Shown: one piece after another, positions 19,229 through 28,324 of the stretch | Layout: every line of letters starts with the position of its first letter | Numbering within the stretch: position 1 is the first letter of the stretch | Assembly: GCA_910577735.1 (NCBI GenBank) | Contig: CAJTOO010000007.1 | Location: 350-64,349, forward strand | Direction: 5' to 3' | Source: an uncultured Lachnospiraceae bacterium | GTDB lineage: Bacteria; Bacillota; Clostridia; Lachnospirales; Lachnospiraceae | Length of the DNA: 64,000 nt | Program-made: the position numbers and the translations under genes | The notes under the pieces: generated by a model | What the model was told of the DNA's origin: nothing | Database searches by the model: none | What the model saw: the letters and a program-made list of their open reading frames with translations, nothing else

Positions 19229-20362
19229 TTATTTTTGCAGCTTTATGATAACATCCTTACCATTCGGAACCATCTCAAATTCCAGATAAGTGTCTCCTTC
19301 TTCTTTAAAAATACGAACTTCATTCTTCTTATCAGACGAGATAACTTTCGTAAAATCATCTGCCTCTTCCGGCACCAAAACTCTTATCGTCAATGCATCA
19401 TTATAAATATCCGATGGTAATTCTGCTGAATCACATGTCAGGCTGACTGTAATCTTTGCGCCATTATAAGCTGCACTCACCGTCGCATACTCTTTTTCTG
19501 ATAAATACTTGACTGCATCAACCATGGATGCAGCCCATATGTCACCATCTGACTGCTTGTCCGCTATATAACTCAAATGTGCGTCTGCATCAGCATATGC
19601 GATTTCCTGATAAAGCCCATGATCGCCATTCTCTGTGACATCATGCCACATTTCAATCAGCCATGCGTGGTTTTGAACCGCTCCGTCTATCCATGCATTT
19701 CTTTCCTCTGTTGTACTCACATCACCTATACCGAAAGTATATAGGTTATACCACTGAGCTGCCTCATATCCTCTCTGCGGCTCTATTGTATTATATCCTC
19801 TTCCGCCTTGCCTCATAGCACGTATATCATTATCTGCCAGAATCTCGTAGCCCTGCCCGCACATCTGATTCTCAGGCGGTGTAAAGGCAACCTGGTCCGT
19901 CTTAAAATGTTTCTTATAAAACTGAATGGAATCTGTGATTTCATGTTCCAAATCACTTACGGAGATACCTGCATCCTCGCTCATTTTCAGATGCGTATAA
20001 GAATGACTTATCAGTTCCAAGTTCCCTTTTCTTTCCAGTTTTTTCCATTCTTTTAAATGCGGCTCCACATAGCTCACGATTCCTGACACCGTTATCTTGA
20101 TATTGTGCTTATCACCCAATTCATCCAGCATAACGCCGGTCTCATATATTCCATCATCCGACATAACTGTCACAATTGCATCTCTGTTATATTTAATTGG
20201 GGTAATCTGTGCCTCCAATGCCACTCCCTTGTCCGCATCTTTCACACCACAGCCGGTAAACAACAGACTGCATACTGCTGCCAGTCCGATTACCCCGCCC
20301 CCAACAATTTTACGTTTTTCATAGTATCTGTCCTCTGTCACATTGTATCTTTTACTTTTCAT
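19229..20362 (-). CDS. Polysaccharide deacetylase-family (CE4) lipoprotein
   Basis: A 377-residue exported enzyme. A signal peptide with lipobox LLFTGC lies about 35 residues from the start, so it should be a membrane-anchored lipoprotein outside the cell. The CE4 motifs are present: VMSDDG (catalytic and metal Asp), HSYTH (metal histidines), FTPPEN, and EMWHDV as the last active-site histidine motif. It probably removes acetyl groups from, or hydrolyses, the surface glycan or peptidoglycan. The C-terminal 100 residues are a beta-rich module. The start at 20362 is chosen because it overlaps the upstream stop (ATGA); an ATG 21 bases earlier has poor spacing to the ribosome binding site. Confidence 0.8.
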   Translation of the reverse strand: MKSKRYNVTEDRYYEKRKIVGGGVIGLAAVCSLLFTGCGVKDADKGVALEAQITPIKYNRDAIVTVMSDDGIYETGVMLDELGDKHNIKITVSGIVSYVEPHLKEWKKLERKGNLELISHSYTHLKMSEDAGISVSDLEHEITDSIQFYKKHFKTDQVAFTPPENQMCGQGYEILADNDIRAMRQGGRGYNTIEPQRGYEAAQWYNLYTFGIGDVSTTEERNAWIDGAVQNHAWLIEMWHDVTENGDHGLYQEIAYADADAHLSYIADKQSDGDIWAASMVDAVKYLSEKEYATVSAAYNGAKITVSLTCDSAELPSDIYNDALTIRVLVPEEADDFTKVISSDKKNEVRIFKEEGDTYLEFEMVPNGKDVIIKLQK

Positions 20363-20853
20363 GTTCTTTCTGTTTGATACCATAAATAGGATTCCATTTC
20401 CTCCTTCGAATATCCGTTACAGACATCCAATGATTTCCCATCAACTCTCTGATAACCGTTCTTATCATAAAAACGCACAGCTCTCTGGTTTTTGCGTGAC
20501 ACGCACCAGAATACTTCATTTAACTGCATCTTCTCAAAAGCAATCCTGAGAATCTCCCGCATCGCATATCCAGAATATCCCTGTCCCATCGCCGCCTTAC
20601 TGACTACTATGCCAAACTCTGCATTCACACCGTTAATATGTTTTAAGCTGACTGTTCCCATATACTTGTCCTCATCATTGACTACAGCCAGGTGAAGATT
20701 CTCTCTGGTATTCTGTGCTTCCTGAATAAACGCTTCACAGTCAGCAAGAGTTTTCTTTGTAAAATCTGCTTTCAAATCCCCCACCACAGATATATCATGC
20801 ATCCATTCCAGCATAAGCGGCGCATCTTTTTTTTCTAACATTCTCAATCTCAT
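20359..20853 (-). CDS. GNAT-family N-acetyltransferase
   Basis: A 164-residue RimJ/RimL-type GNAT. The acetyl-CoA binding motif appears as VVSKAAMGQGYSGYAMREILRIAFE, followed by CVSRKNQRAVRFYDKNGY in motif B. GAGGAAA precedes the ATG. It may N-acetylate an amino sugar of the glycan, as PseH or FdtC-like steps require, but protein or small-molecule substrates are equally possible. It is coupled to the CE4 lipoprotein. Confidence 0.8.
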   Translation of the reverse strand: MRLRMLEKKDAPLMLEWMHDISVVGDLKADFTKKTLADCEAFIQEAQNTRENLHLAVVNDEDKYMGTVSLKHINGVNAEFGIVVSKAAMGQGYSGYAMREILRIAFEKMQLNEVFWCVSRKNQRAVRFYDKNGYQRVDGKSLDVCNGYSKEEMESYLWYQTERT

Positions 20854-20950
20854 AGCCCGAATTTCCTCTGTTTCTAATCATACCATGTAAAGTTAATTTT
20901 GTCAGCAATTATAAAATGGCTTATTTTCAATTTAACAACAATATCATACT

Positions 20951-21997
20951 TCATTCCTCTATAAGACACTTTACTTTTCTTTGAAGATATAATATTACTG
21001 CTGCTGTTGATAATGTCATAAACAAGAACATCATGGCCCCATATCTATATCTCACACCCGGCCAATAGTTCTTTAACAATATCAACATACCATAATGAAA
21101 CAGGAAAAGAGGATATGATAACCTGCCTAAATAAAGCATCATCACATTAATCCTCTCTGGCACACGCAGCTGCCACGCATATAAAGCTGTTATCAAAAAA
21201 CCAAACAGAAAAACATACAGTATCAAATCATAACTGCTGATAAAATCCCTTCCCCAAATCAAAAACACAATAAAAATGCAGGGTATAATTACTCCTGCTA
21301 CGATAACCCGCCTTTGTTTGATTTTCCTAAAAAACGGAAGCAATACCGCTGCACATAATGCTCCTGCACACATATCTGCAACTCCTCGAAGTAATCCTAT
21401 ATTGATATAACCGTCAAATGCCATCCACTGACTCATATTTCCATAAATATTAATAATACGTCCAAAGCCGATAATCACCGTCAATGGTGCAATTACATTG
21501 ACAAAAACCGGCCTATGACGGGTAATCAGAAAATGCAGAATCAACGAACCCAAGAGCAACGCAGATATTTGCTCTGGTGCACCGCCTTTATTATAGACAG
21601 AACCCCCAAATCCGTACATCACGCCAAGTAAAATTTCCCATTTTGCTCCCCACAACGCTGCTGCCCACTGCCCAAGCGGCAATTGCTCTACCATATTTGT
21701 GACAACATATGTAAAGAGAAAGCCCGTCAAATAGAGTGGATATATCTTCTTAAGCTGCGAAAAAACATAACCAAATGATGATGACCGATATTCTCCTTTC
21801 CTATCTTCATTATCCATGGAAAAATATAAAAAGAATCCGGAAATAAGGAAAAAGAGTTCTACCCATATATAGAAATGCTGCAATAAAACCGGATGGCCTA
21901 TATAAATCCATTCAAAATGATACATCGCAATAGACAATGCTGCTAAAAACCTTACTAATTCAATTTTTCCGTCTCTTTGTGCTCTGACACTAGTCAT
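20951..21997 (-). CDS. Acyltransferase family 3 membrane O-acetyltransferase
   Basis: A 348-residue integral membrane protein with about ten hydrophobic segments. The N-terminus (KIELVRFLAALSIAMYHF) has the conserved Arg and His of the acyltransferase_3 (OafA/WecH/NodX) family, and HFYIWVELFFLISGFFLYF matches the second conserved region. It should move acetyl groups across or onto surface sugars. Its start overlaps the upstream epimerase-like gene by 8 bases, with GAGAGGAG upstream. Confidence 0.85.
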   Translation of the reverse strand: MTSVRAQRDGKIELVRFLAALSIAMYHFEWIYIGHPVLLQHFYIWVELFFLISGFFLYFSMDNEDRKGEYRSSSFGYVFSQLKKIYPLYLTGFLFTYVVTNMVEQLPLGQWAAALWGAKWEILLGVMYGFGGSVYNKGGAPEQISALLLGSLILHFLITRHRPVFVNVIAPLTVIIGFGRIINIYGNMSQWMAFDGYINIGLLRGVADMCAGALCAAVLLPFFRKIKQRRVIVAGVIIPCIFIVFLIWGRDFISSYDLILYVFLFGFLITALYAWQLRVPERINVMMLYLGRLSYPLFLFHYGMLILLKNYWPGVRYRYGAMMFLFMTLSTAAVILYLQRKVKCLIEE

Positions 21998-23120
21998 ACA
22001 AACGCTCCTCTCTCAGATTCTCAAAATACCTTTTCAATCTGTCCACTATGATTTTGCTTGGCATCACTTCGGGATGTATCCGTGGCTTGGTATAATCCTG
22101 ATATTGTTCATAAAACCGTTCAACCATATCAAAGTCATTTTGGAAGTACACAGCATTCCACCCCAATCCTTCTGAATCATCTTCAACTTTTGTTCTCATA
22201 ATCAGGTAGGGCTTCCCCAGATAATAAAATTCCTGTTGATTTCCACATCCGTCTGCAGCCACAAATTCACTGTGGTATACACTGTTGATGAATTCACAAT
22301 ACGGAAGTCTTTGTACGATTAAAATATCAGGGTTTTCTTGAATCCGCTCCCAGAGGCCAAATTTACACAGAGCATCATATGTCTGCACATGATAGATAAA
22401 CATACATTTTATTCTTTTTGAAAGTTTGAGCACCTGTTTTATGGTGCTTTCCATAAATTTTCTATTTAGCAGGTTTTCCTGACGATGAATTGCCAGTACA
22501 AAATATGGCTCCATGATAGGGCGAGGCAGTTGATTTCTCTCATTCTCTTCCAGCGCATAATACAGTGTCTCTATGCCTGTATTGTATACTGTACTGACAG
22601 ATTCCCCTTGAAATCTCTTCGCCGCATAATCCGCATAACTGTCTTTCGGGCAAAAATTTATCTTAGAATGTAAAGAAGAAAAAAAGCGGTCAATCTCCTC
22701 CGGAAACGGAGATAGCCAATGAAATGAACGAAGGCCGCTCTCCACATGCACATAATCCATATGCACCTTTCTGGCAATCCTGGCTCCCATCAACGTAGAC
22801 AATGTATCACCATGCACCACCAAAAGACAATGGTCTTGTCTATGTTCCTCCATTTCTTTTCTGAGTGCTCTGACACCTGCCCTCTCTGTCTTCACAAACC
22901 ATTTCAGGTAACCGCCTGAACTTTTCGATGCACTGGCATACTCTGATAAATCAATATCGATTGCCCCACCCGCCATCGGTAAAAACGAGCTGTTATGAAT
23001 GATGTTCTGCCCACTGGAAATAATTCTGCAAATAAATCCTTCCTGCCTTGCCCGGCTGATTACCTTGAACATTTTCATTAATTCTGCTTCTGTTCCAATA
23101 AAGAAATACAATATATTCAT
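21990..23120 (-). CDS. Divergent UDP-N-acetylglucosamine 2-epimerase-like protein (WecB fold)
   Basis: A 376-residue GT-B-fold protein. VVHGDTLSTLMGARIAR, YVHVESGLRSFHWLSPFPEEIDR and LAIHRQENLLN match the non-hydrolysing UDP-GlcNAc 2-epimerase family. Two expected active-site stretches are changed: the usual HPNP-type segment reads YHVQTYD, and the SDSGG-IQEE donor loop reads DGCGNQQEFYYLGKP. It may make ManNAc-type donor sugars or may have drifted to another nucleotide-sugar reaction. Strong AAAGGAGAGG upstream. A more canonical family member lies at 53051-54121. Confidence 0.75.
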   Translation of the reverse strand: MNILYFFIGTEAELMKMFKVISRARQEGFICRIISSGQNIIHNSSFLPMAGGAIDIDLSEYASASKSSGGYLKWFVKTERAGVRALRKEMEEHRQDHCLLVVHGDTLSTLMGARIARKVHMDYVHVESGLRSFHWLSPFPEEIDRFFSSLHSKINFCPKDSYADYAAKRFQGESVSTVYNTGIETLYYALEENERNQLPRPIMEPYFVLAIHRQENLLNRKFMESTIKQVLKLSKRIKCMFIYHVQTYDALCKFGLWERIQENPDILIVQRLPYCEFINSVYHSEFVAADGCGNQQEFYYLGKPYLIMRTKVEDDSEGLGWNAVYFQNDFDMVERFYEQYQDYTKPRIHPEVMPSKIIVDRLKRYFENLREERLYD

Positions 23121-23196
23121 TTATTCATTCCTCTCCTTTGACAACTCTTTCACGGCCAATTATCTAATAATTTTCTTTATCTCATTACGACATGCC

Positions 23197-24453
23197 TTAC
23201 TGATCCTTTTTGAATACACTGAACAGATAGATTAATAGCGCACCGCCCATTCCTATCATTCCAATTCCTGTCAGGATAACCCTGATATCACTCTCCAAAA
23301 TAATCAGGGCAAAAATAATCCCATTTATAGCTGTCATAGAACAAGCTGCAAACCTGGTTCTATCCACTCCAACCAAATAATTGACTAAAACTGTACAGAT
23401 ACTCAAAGCCGCAGAAATCAGACTGACATACTTCACATATGGTTGTGCTCCCATATATCCGCTTCCATACAGCAGCTTTATCAGAAATCCTCCTCCCACA
23501 TTAAAAAATCCAATACAGACCGCCATAAAAATCAACAATAATCCCATCATTTTATGAAACATTCTAATTTGCTGCTCTCTTTTGTTCTGTTTGGCTGCCA
23601 CGAGCGGTAAAAGTATTGTCCCGAGCGTAGTGGCAAAATAGTAAATAACCCTGCCGAACAACAGTGCCGAACTGTATAGACCGCTCTCTCCCTCTCCTCC
23701 ATAATACCGAACTGAAAACAGATCAATATTCATATATACCATAAGACATATATTAAGTATTAATATATTGATAGATTTTGTTGTGATTTTCATGGAATAC
23801 TCAGACCTCTGAAGAATGGAAAACTTTCCCAGTACCCGCTTAGCGCCATAATGTCCCAGTGATGCCGTAAGGACGGTGCCCACAATCATGACCGCCAGGA
23901 TTGTATATAACCTTTGCCAGTCATCCACAAACAACACCTTTGCTGCAATAATCGATATGATTTTATACACCGGAATCGTCAATGCATATAACCCTACCGT
24001 AAGAAACTGTTTATTTCCTGCAAACACACCGGCATACAGCGGCTGATATAGACTCAGCGCGCTCAAAACAAACATTAAAATCAAAACAGCCGCATCAACA
24101 ATTGAAAGGATCTGTGACAGTGGATGCATCGCTGCAATGCACAATACAAAAAACACCACACCGGAAAAAGTCACATATCTGAAAACCCTGACAATAAATC
24201 CTGTTTTCTCACTATCCTGACAATCCTGTGGCAGTTGTGCATAATACTTTGAAGCTGTCATTGTCAGGGCGGTCCCCGGTACACTGACAATCAGCATAAA
24301 GGAAAATATTGTATTAACGGTACCGAAGCTTTCCACCGACAGCACCTGTGCCATAAGCAGCTGGCACACATAATTTAAAATACTGGCCAGCATATTCAAC
24401 ATAAACAACACTGTACTTTCCCCTATCAAATCACCTTTTAAGAATTTCATCAT
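23197..24453 (-). CDS. Wzx-type oligosaccharide flippase (MOP superfamily)
   Basis: A 418-residue protein with about twelve hydrophobic helices and the polysaccharide-biosynthesis (RfbX/MATE-like) pattern: an N-terminal LFMLNMLASILNYVCQLLMAQVLSVESFGTVNTIFS-type region and a second-half motif with YYGGEGESGLYSSALLFGRVIYY. It should flip lipid-linked repeat units across the membrane. It overlaps the GtrB-like gene stop (ATGATGA). Two ABC-type flippases also occur in this window. Confidence 0.85.
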   Translation of the reverse strand: MMKFLKGDLIGESTVLFMLNMLASILNYVCQLLMAQVLSVESFGTVNTIFSFMLIVSVPGTALTMTASKYYAQLPQDCQDSEKTGFIVRVFRYVTFSGVVFFVLCIAAMHPLSQILSIVDAAVLILMFVLSALSLYQPLYAGVFAGNKQFLTVGLYALTIPVYKIISIIAAKVLFVDDWQRLYTILAVMIVGTVLTASLGHYGAKRVLGKFSILQRSEYSMKITTKSINILILNICLMVYMNIDLFSVRYYGGEGESGLYSSALLFGRVIYYFATTLGTILLPLVAAKQNKREQQIRMFHKMMGLLLIFMAVCIGFFNVGGGFLIKLLYGSGYMGAQPYVKYVSLISAALSICTVLVNYLVGVDRTRFAACSMTAINGIIFALIILESDIRVILTGIGMIGMGGALLIYLFSVFKKDQ

Positions 24454-25427
24454 ACAAGCAAATCCCTGTCATAAATATTTCTTTTCTTCTCACTCAGATT
24501 TTGTACTAAGAATTTGGGACGCTGCTTCACTTCCAGATAAGCCTTGGCCAGATACTGCCCCAATATTCCAATACAAAACAGCTGAACACCTCCCACCAGG
24601 AGTATGGTACATATAATCGTCGCATAACCGGATCCCTCCACTCCAGTGACGATTGTCTGAAGAATCATGACTATAATCATGAAGACCGCAATCAGGCAAA
24701 GCGCAAAACCTATAAGAGAAGACAGTGCCAGAGGTAACGTTGAAAATGCCATACACCCTTCCAGTGAATAATGAAACAATTTCATCAACGACCACTTCGA
24801 TTTACCCGCTTTTCTATCTGGAATCTCAATCTCAAGCCAGCATGTTCGAAATCCTACCCATTCAAAAATGCCTTTAGAAAAGCGATTATACTCACCCATA
24901 GATAATATTGCTCTCTTAGCTTTGCCGTTCAACATACGAAAATCCATCGCATTATTTCCCATATTAATGCCAGATATTTTATTCATAATCTTATAAAATA
25001 ACTGTGCGCCAAAAGATCTGAGTTTTGTATCCGTCAGACGATCCTTCCTGCGTGTCGCAATCATATCATAACTTCCGCTTTGCATTTCTTCATACATCCT
25101 AACAATCACTTCCGGCGGATGCTGCAGATCGGCATCCATGATAACGGTATAATCTCCCTCTGCAAACTGTAAGCCTGCGTATATGGCGCTCTCCTTACCA
25201 AAATTTCTGGAAAAGGAAATAAATTCCACATGCTCATCCTTCTTGCTCAACTCTTTCATAATACCTGCACTGGCATCTTTTGAACCGTCATCCACAAAAA
25301 GTATTTCATACTCAGCCATCTGCAGCCTTTCCGCCATAATCCTGTGAAGCTCATGGTAAAACTCTAAAATCACATCCTCTTCATTATAACAGGGGACTAC
25401 AACACTAATCTTTTTCTCAGCTTTCAT
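24450..25427 (-). CDS. GtrB-type polyprenyl-phosphate glucosyl/glycosyltransferase (GT2)
   Basis: A 325-residue GT2 with ISVVVPCYNEEDVI, LFVDDGSKDAS, FSRNFGKESAIYAGLQFA, DADLQHPPEV, and two long C-terminal transmembrane helices, the arrangement of GtrB/bactoprenol glucosyltransferases. It should load glucose (or a similar sugar) on undecaprenyl phosphate. The start at 25427 follows GGGGGAAGG by 5 bases; an upstream ATG lies within the previous gene's end. It lies directly after the GtrII-like gene, so the two form a donor/transferase module for a side-branch sugar. Confidence 0.87.
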   Translation of the reverse strand: MKAEKKISVVVPCYNEEDVILEFYHELHRIMAERLQMAEYEILFVDDGSKDASAGIMKELSKKDEHVEFISFSRNFGKESAIYAGLQFAEGDYTVIMDADLQHPPEVIVRMYEEMQSGSYDMIATRRKDRLTDTKLRSFGAQLFYKIMNKISGINMGNNAMDFRMLNGKAKRAILSMGEYNRFSKGIFEWVGFRTCWLEIEIPDRKAGKSKWSLMKLFHYSLEGCMAFSTLPLALSSLIGFALCLIAVFMIIVMILQTIVTGVEGSGYATIICTILLVGGVQLFCIGILGQYLAKAYLEVKQRPKFLVQNLSEKKRNIYDRDLLV

Positions 25428-25446
25428 ATATTTTCCTTCCCCCATA

Positions 25447-27247
25447 TCAAGATTGCTCTTCACTCAGCTTAACGACAATCGTATCCCTAACTTTTTTAAC
25501 GCTTCCATCCATAGGATAACATGGCATACCGTTAATTATTTCCTGTTCCTCAGCCGTATACCTTTCTACAGGTACTTCCTGACAGGAAAGCTGACACCCC
25601 GTGTCTGTCCGTATCAGTCCCTGCAACACATTTGTATTCGTAATTCCATGCCTGAAGCCATCGAACATTATCTCCTCGTCCCAATAGTCCCATGTACTCT
25701 TACCTGTCGGGTCTGCCGCAGATATATATGTATTTTCATTCATGTCTCCAACCAACGCTATGACTTCAGTGCCTTCAAATCCTTCACAACTTTCAACACG
25801 CCCCAACAGACGTGTGGTAAAGGATTTGTTTGCCGTATCCATTTTATCCAACTGAATATAAGCCATGTTAGCCGTTAAAATGCCATGATATACTTTCAGG
25901 CACATCAATAGAGTCAGTACACAGACCACTGTGAACACAGCTGTTTTTCCCTGTGAAGTTTTCGGAAAACTGCATGCTTCCTCTTCCTTTCGCATCTCCG
26001 TTCCAAAATGCTCCAATATCCACAGATAAACCATATAAACTCCGGCACAGGCGATAATCCCAAGACAAATAACACGAAGCCTCCCACTGATATAATTTAT
26101 GAAAAATGCGCACCCAACTAATATAATCAAAGAAAGGCTCCCAAAGATGGCCCTTTTATTTATCCTAAGTTTACTGTCTTTTTCTGATAACCTTTGCGCC
26201 TCACGGTCTAATAATGCTATCATTCCAATAAATGGCATTATATATGAAAATTTCATCAATCCATGGACCTTGCCAAATGCCATCACATGTATTAAACCGA
26301 CACTCAGCGGAAATATACAGATGAGGAAGAACATAAATAGAAAATTGATTTTAGGAAGCATTTTGTCTTTCTGACGAACAATCTGCACGACTAATAAGCT
26401 GATGCTCAATATCATCATCAGCCTGATACCTATGTCCTCATTGAATGAAACCACCGCACTAAACCACGCCTGTTTCATCAGTGCAAATATTTCAAATAAA
26501 CCGGGGAAACTGTCAACAAGCCGATTCTCATCAGCATAACTGATCAGGGAAATCTCCTGAAAATTTAGAAATAGCCTTAATACGATATAGTAGAAAACCA
26601 TACCGGTCAGAAAAGTAACAACATATTCTATGCCGCGTTTAAAAAGTTTAACCCACTCCTGCCCGTCGATCAATGCAAAAAGCAGCAAAATGATAACCAT
26701 ACACGGTGCCACACTGGTGTATGCACCATAACATGCCAACGATGCGCCTACGCTAAGAGCGCCTGCACCTATGCGGACTGCTGTGTGAAGTTCTTCCTTC
26801 TTCCAAATCCAGGCAGAAATAAGAGTAAGCGGTAATGCAGCTAATATCTCATGGGGCCAGTACATATGGGCATTAATCACTGAAGCATTCGTAATACAAA
26901 TACCGGCAATCAGCCAAATATTAAGCGTATATCTGATTTCAAGAATATCCACAATCATATATACACTAAATGCAAAAAATATAAGCACCAGCATACCAAA
27001 CAGCCATGGAAGATATGCAAAGACCGTCAGCAAATCTATATACTGCGCCATCCACTTGGCACGTACTGCACTGTCAAACTTTATGGAAGAGAACATTCCA
27101 CTGCGGTCATGAAAGTAGGTGGCATTGAAATACGCAAATGCATGCGCAGCCAAACCTATAACAACAACTGCTATACAAGAAGTTTTAAAGAGATGATTTA
27201 CCCCCCCCCCTTATAAATTCCGTACTATTTATCTTTGTATCATTCAA
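25447..27247 (-). CDS. Phase-variable GtrII-type membrane glucosyltransferase, OFF by poly-G frameshift
   Basis: The open frame from 27153 codes for 568 residues with about ten transmembrane helices and a soluble C-terminal domain; YFHDRSG, RAKWMAQY, PWLFGML and LGASLACYGAYTS-like segments match the GtrII (Glucos_trans_II) family. The apparent start lacks a ribosome binding site and lies mid-helix. Upstream, AAAGGAG precedes a TTG at 27247 that opens a frame reading NDTKINSTEFIRGGG into a G10 run at 27201-27210 and then stops. With nine G (or twelve) the frame joins VNHLFKTSCIAVVVIGLAAHAFA, completing the first transmembrane helix and giving 599 residues. It would transfer a sugar from GtrB-made polyprenyl donor to the glycan outside the cell. 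Confidence 0.78.
27201..27210 (-). repeat. Poly-G tract (G10 on coding strand), contingency locus
   Basis: Ten C on the plus strand in the first 50 bases of the GtrII-like gene. G10 and G11 give early stops; G9 or G12 give an open frame through the whole gene. Confidence 0.85.
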
Positions 27248-27284
27248 ATCAGCATCTCCTTTCAAATCCCTGACAAATACTGCT

Positions 27285-28283
27285 TTATCCTGCTTCTTCT
27301 AATAGCTGCAGCAGATTCTGTTTCCACGCCTGTACGCTAAAATCACCTTTATAATGATAATCCACCTTTTCATCAGTGCGCAGCCATTCCCAGTCAATAT
27401 CTTCTATCTTCTCAAAATACTGCATATAACGCGAATCATAATATGGAAGTTCCTTTATCTCCACATTATTCGTGATTAAACGCTTATTATATATCACCGC
27501 TTCCAAATATCTCTGAGTAATCCCCACATATCCTTCATGCATGATTTCCAAAATACATTCCGCATTCTTAAGCCGCTGTACATTCTCCGCATAAGGTATC
27601 TGAATATAATGCACGTGGGCATGTTTCATATCATTATTCTGATATGGTTTTAACCAAAAATCAAACTTGATACCATTATGCTCACACTGTCTTATCATCT
27701 CCTTAAGCAGTTCCTGCCGATAATCATCGACTACACCACAATAAAACAGGTTTATTTTCTCAAGATTTTCAACCGGCTTTTCTATTTTGGGTTGCGCATA
27801 GGCGTATGGAAGATATTGAAATCCATATTTTTGGCAATTATAAGGATGCATGGTCATGACTTCATCAAACACATCCATCACATACTGAATTTCCTTCCAC
27901 AGACCATTCGGCATCGGATCAATAATATATAAAATGTATCTGATATTCTGATACTTCTGCCGCAGCCGCTCAAAATACTCTTTGGAATAATAGTGAAGCA
28001 ATGCCGAATTAAAAATTACGACATCATTTTCCTCATTGCTTTCAAAATCACAATGTGATAACGCATATTGGTTATCCCAAAACTTTGTTCGAAGAAACCA
28101 CCTGACAATCCCACTGCCATGTCCGCCAAGCCTTTGATTGACAAAACGCCATACTTTTCTCATCTGCTTGGCAAGGAAAAAGTCCTCCTTTAGAAATTCT
28201 ACCTCTGGGTCCTCGTCAAATTCTTCCATAATACTGATATTGCCGATTCCCCATACACCTGCGATAAAAATTTTATGTTTCAT
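27285..28283 (-). CDS. CgeB/YkvP-like glycosyltransferase
   Basis: A 332-residue soluble protein. The C-terminal half has the pattern of the spore-coat CgeB-type GT-B domain: LFYCGVVDDYRQELL, then CILEIMHEGYVGITQRYLEAVIYNKRLITNN, in which a ligand-binding loop is followed by a Glu-containing helix. The N-terminal half starts with KIFIAGVWG. No clear strong ribosome binding site precedes ATG. The call rests on the general C-terminal pattern, so substrate is unknown. Confidence 0.6.
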   Translation of the reverse strand: MKHKIFIAGVWGIGNISIMEEFDEDPEVEFLKEDFFLAKQMRKVWRFVNQRLGGHGSGIVRWFLRTKFWDNQYALSHCDFESNEENDVVIFNSALLHYYSKEYFERLRQKYQNIRYILYIIDPMPNGLWKEIQYVMDVFDEVMTMHPYNCQKYGFQYLPYAYAQPKIEKPVENLEKINLFYCGVVDDYRQELLKEMIRQCEHNGIKFDFWLKPYQNNDMKHAHVHYIQIPYAENVQRLKNAECILEIMHEGYVGITQRYLEAVIYNKRLITNNVEIKELPYYDSRYMQYFEKIEDIDWEWLRTDEKVDYHYKGDFSVQAWKQNLLQLLEEAG

Positions 28284-28324
28284 TTTTGTGTCATACTTTC
28301 ACATACTTAACTTTAAATAAACTC

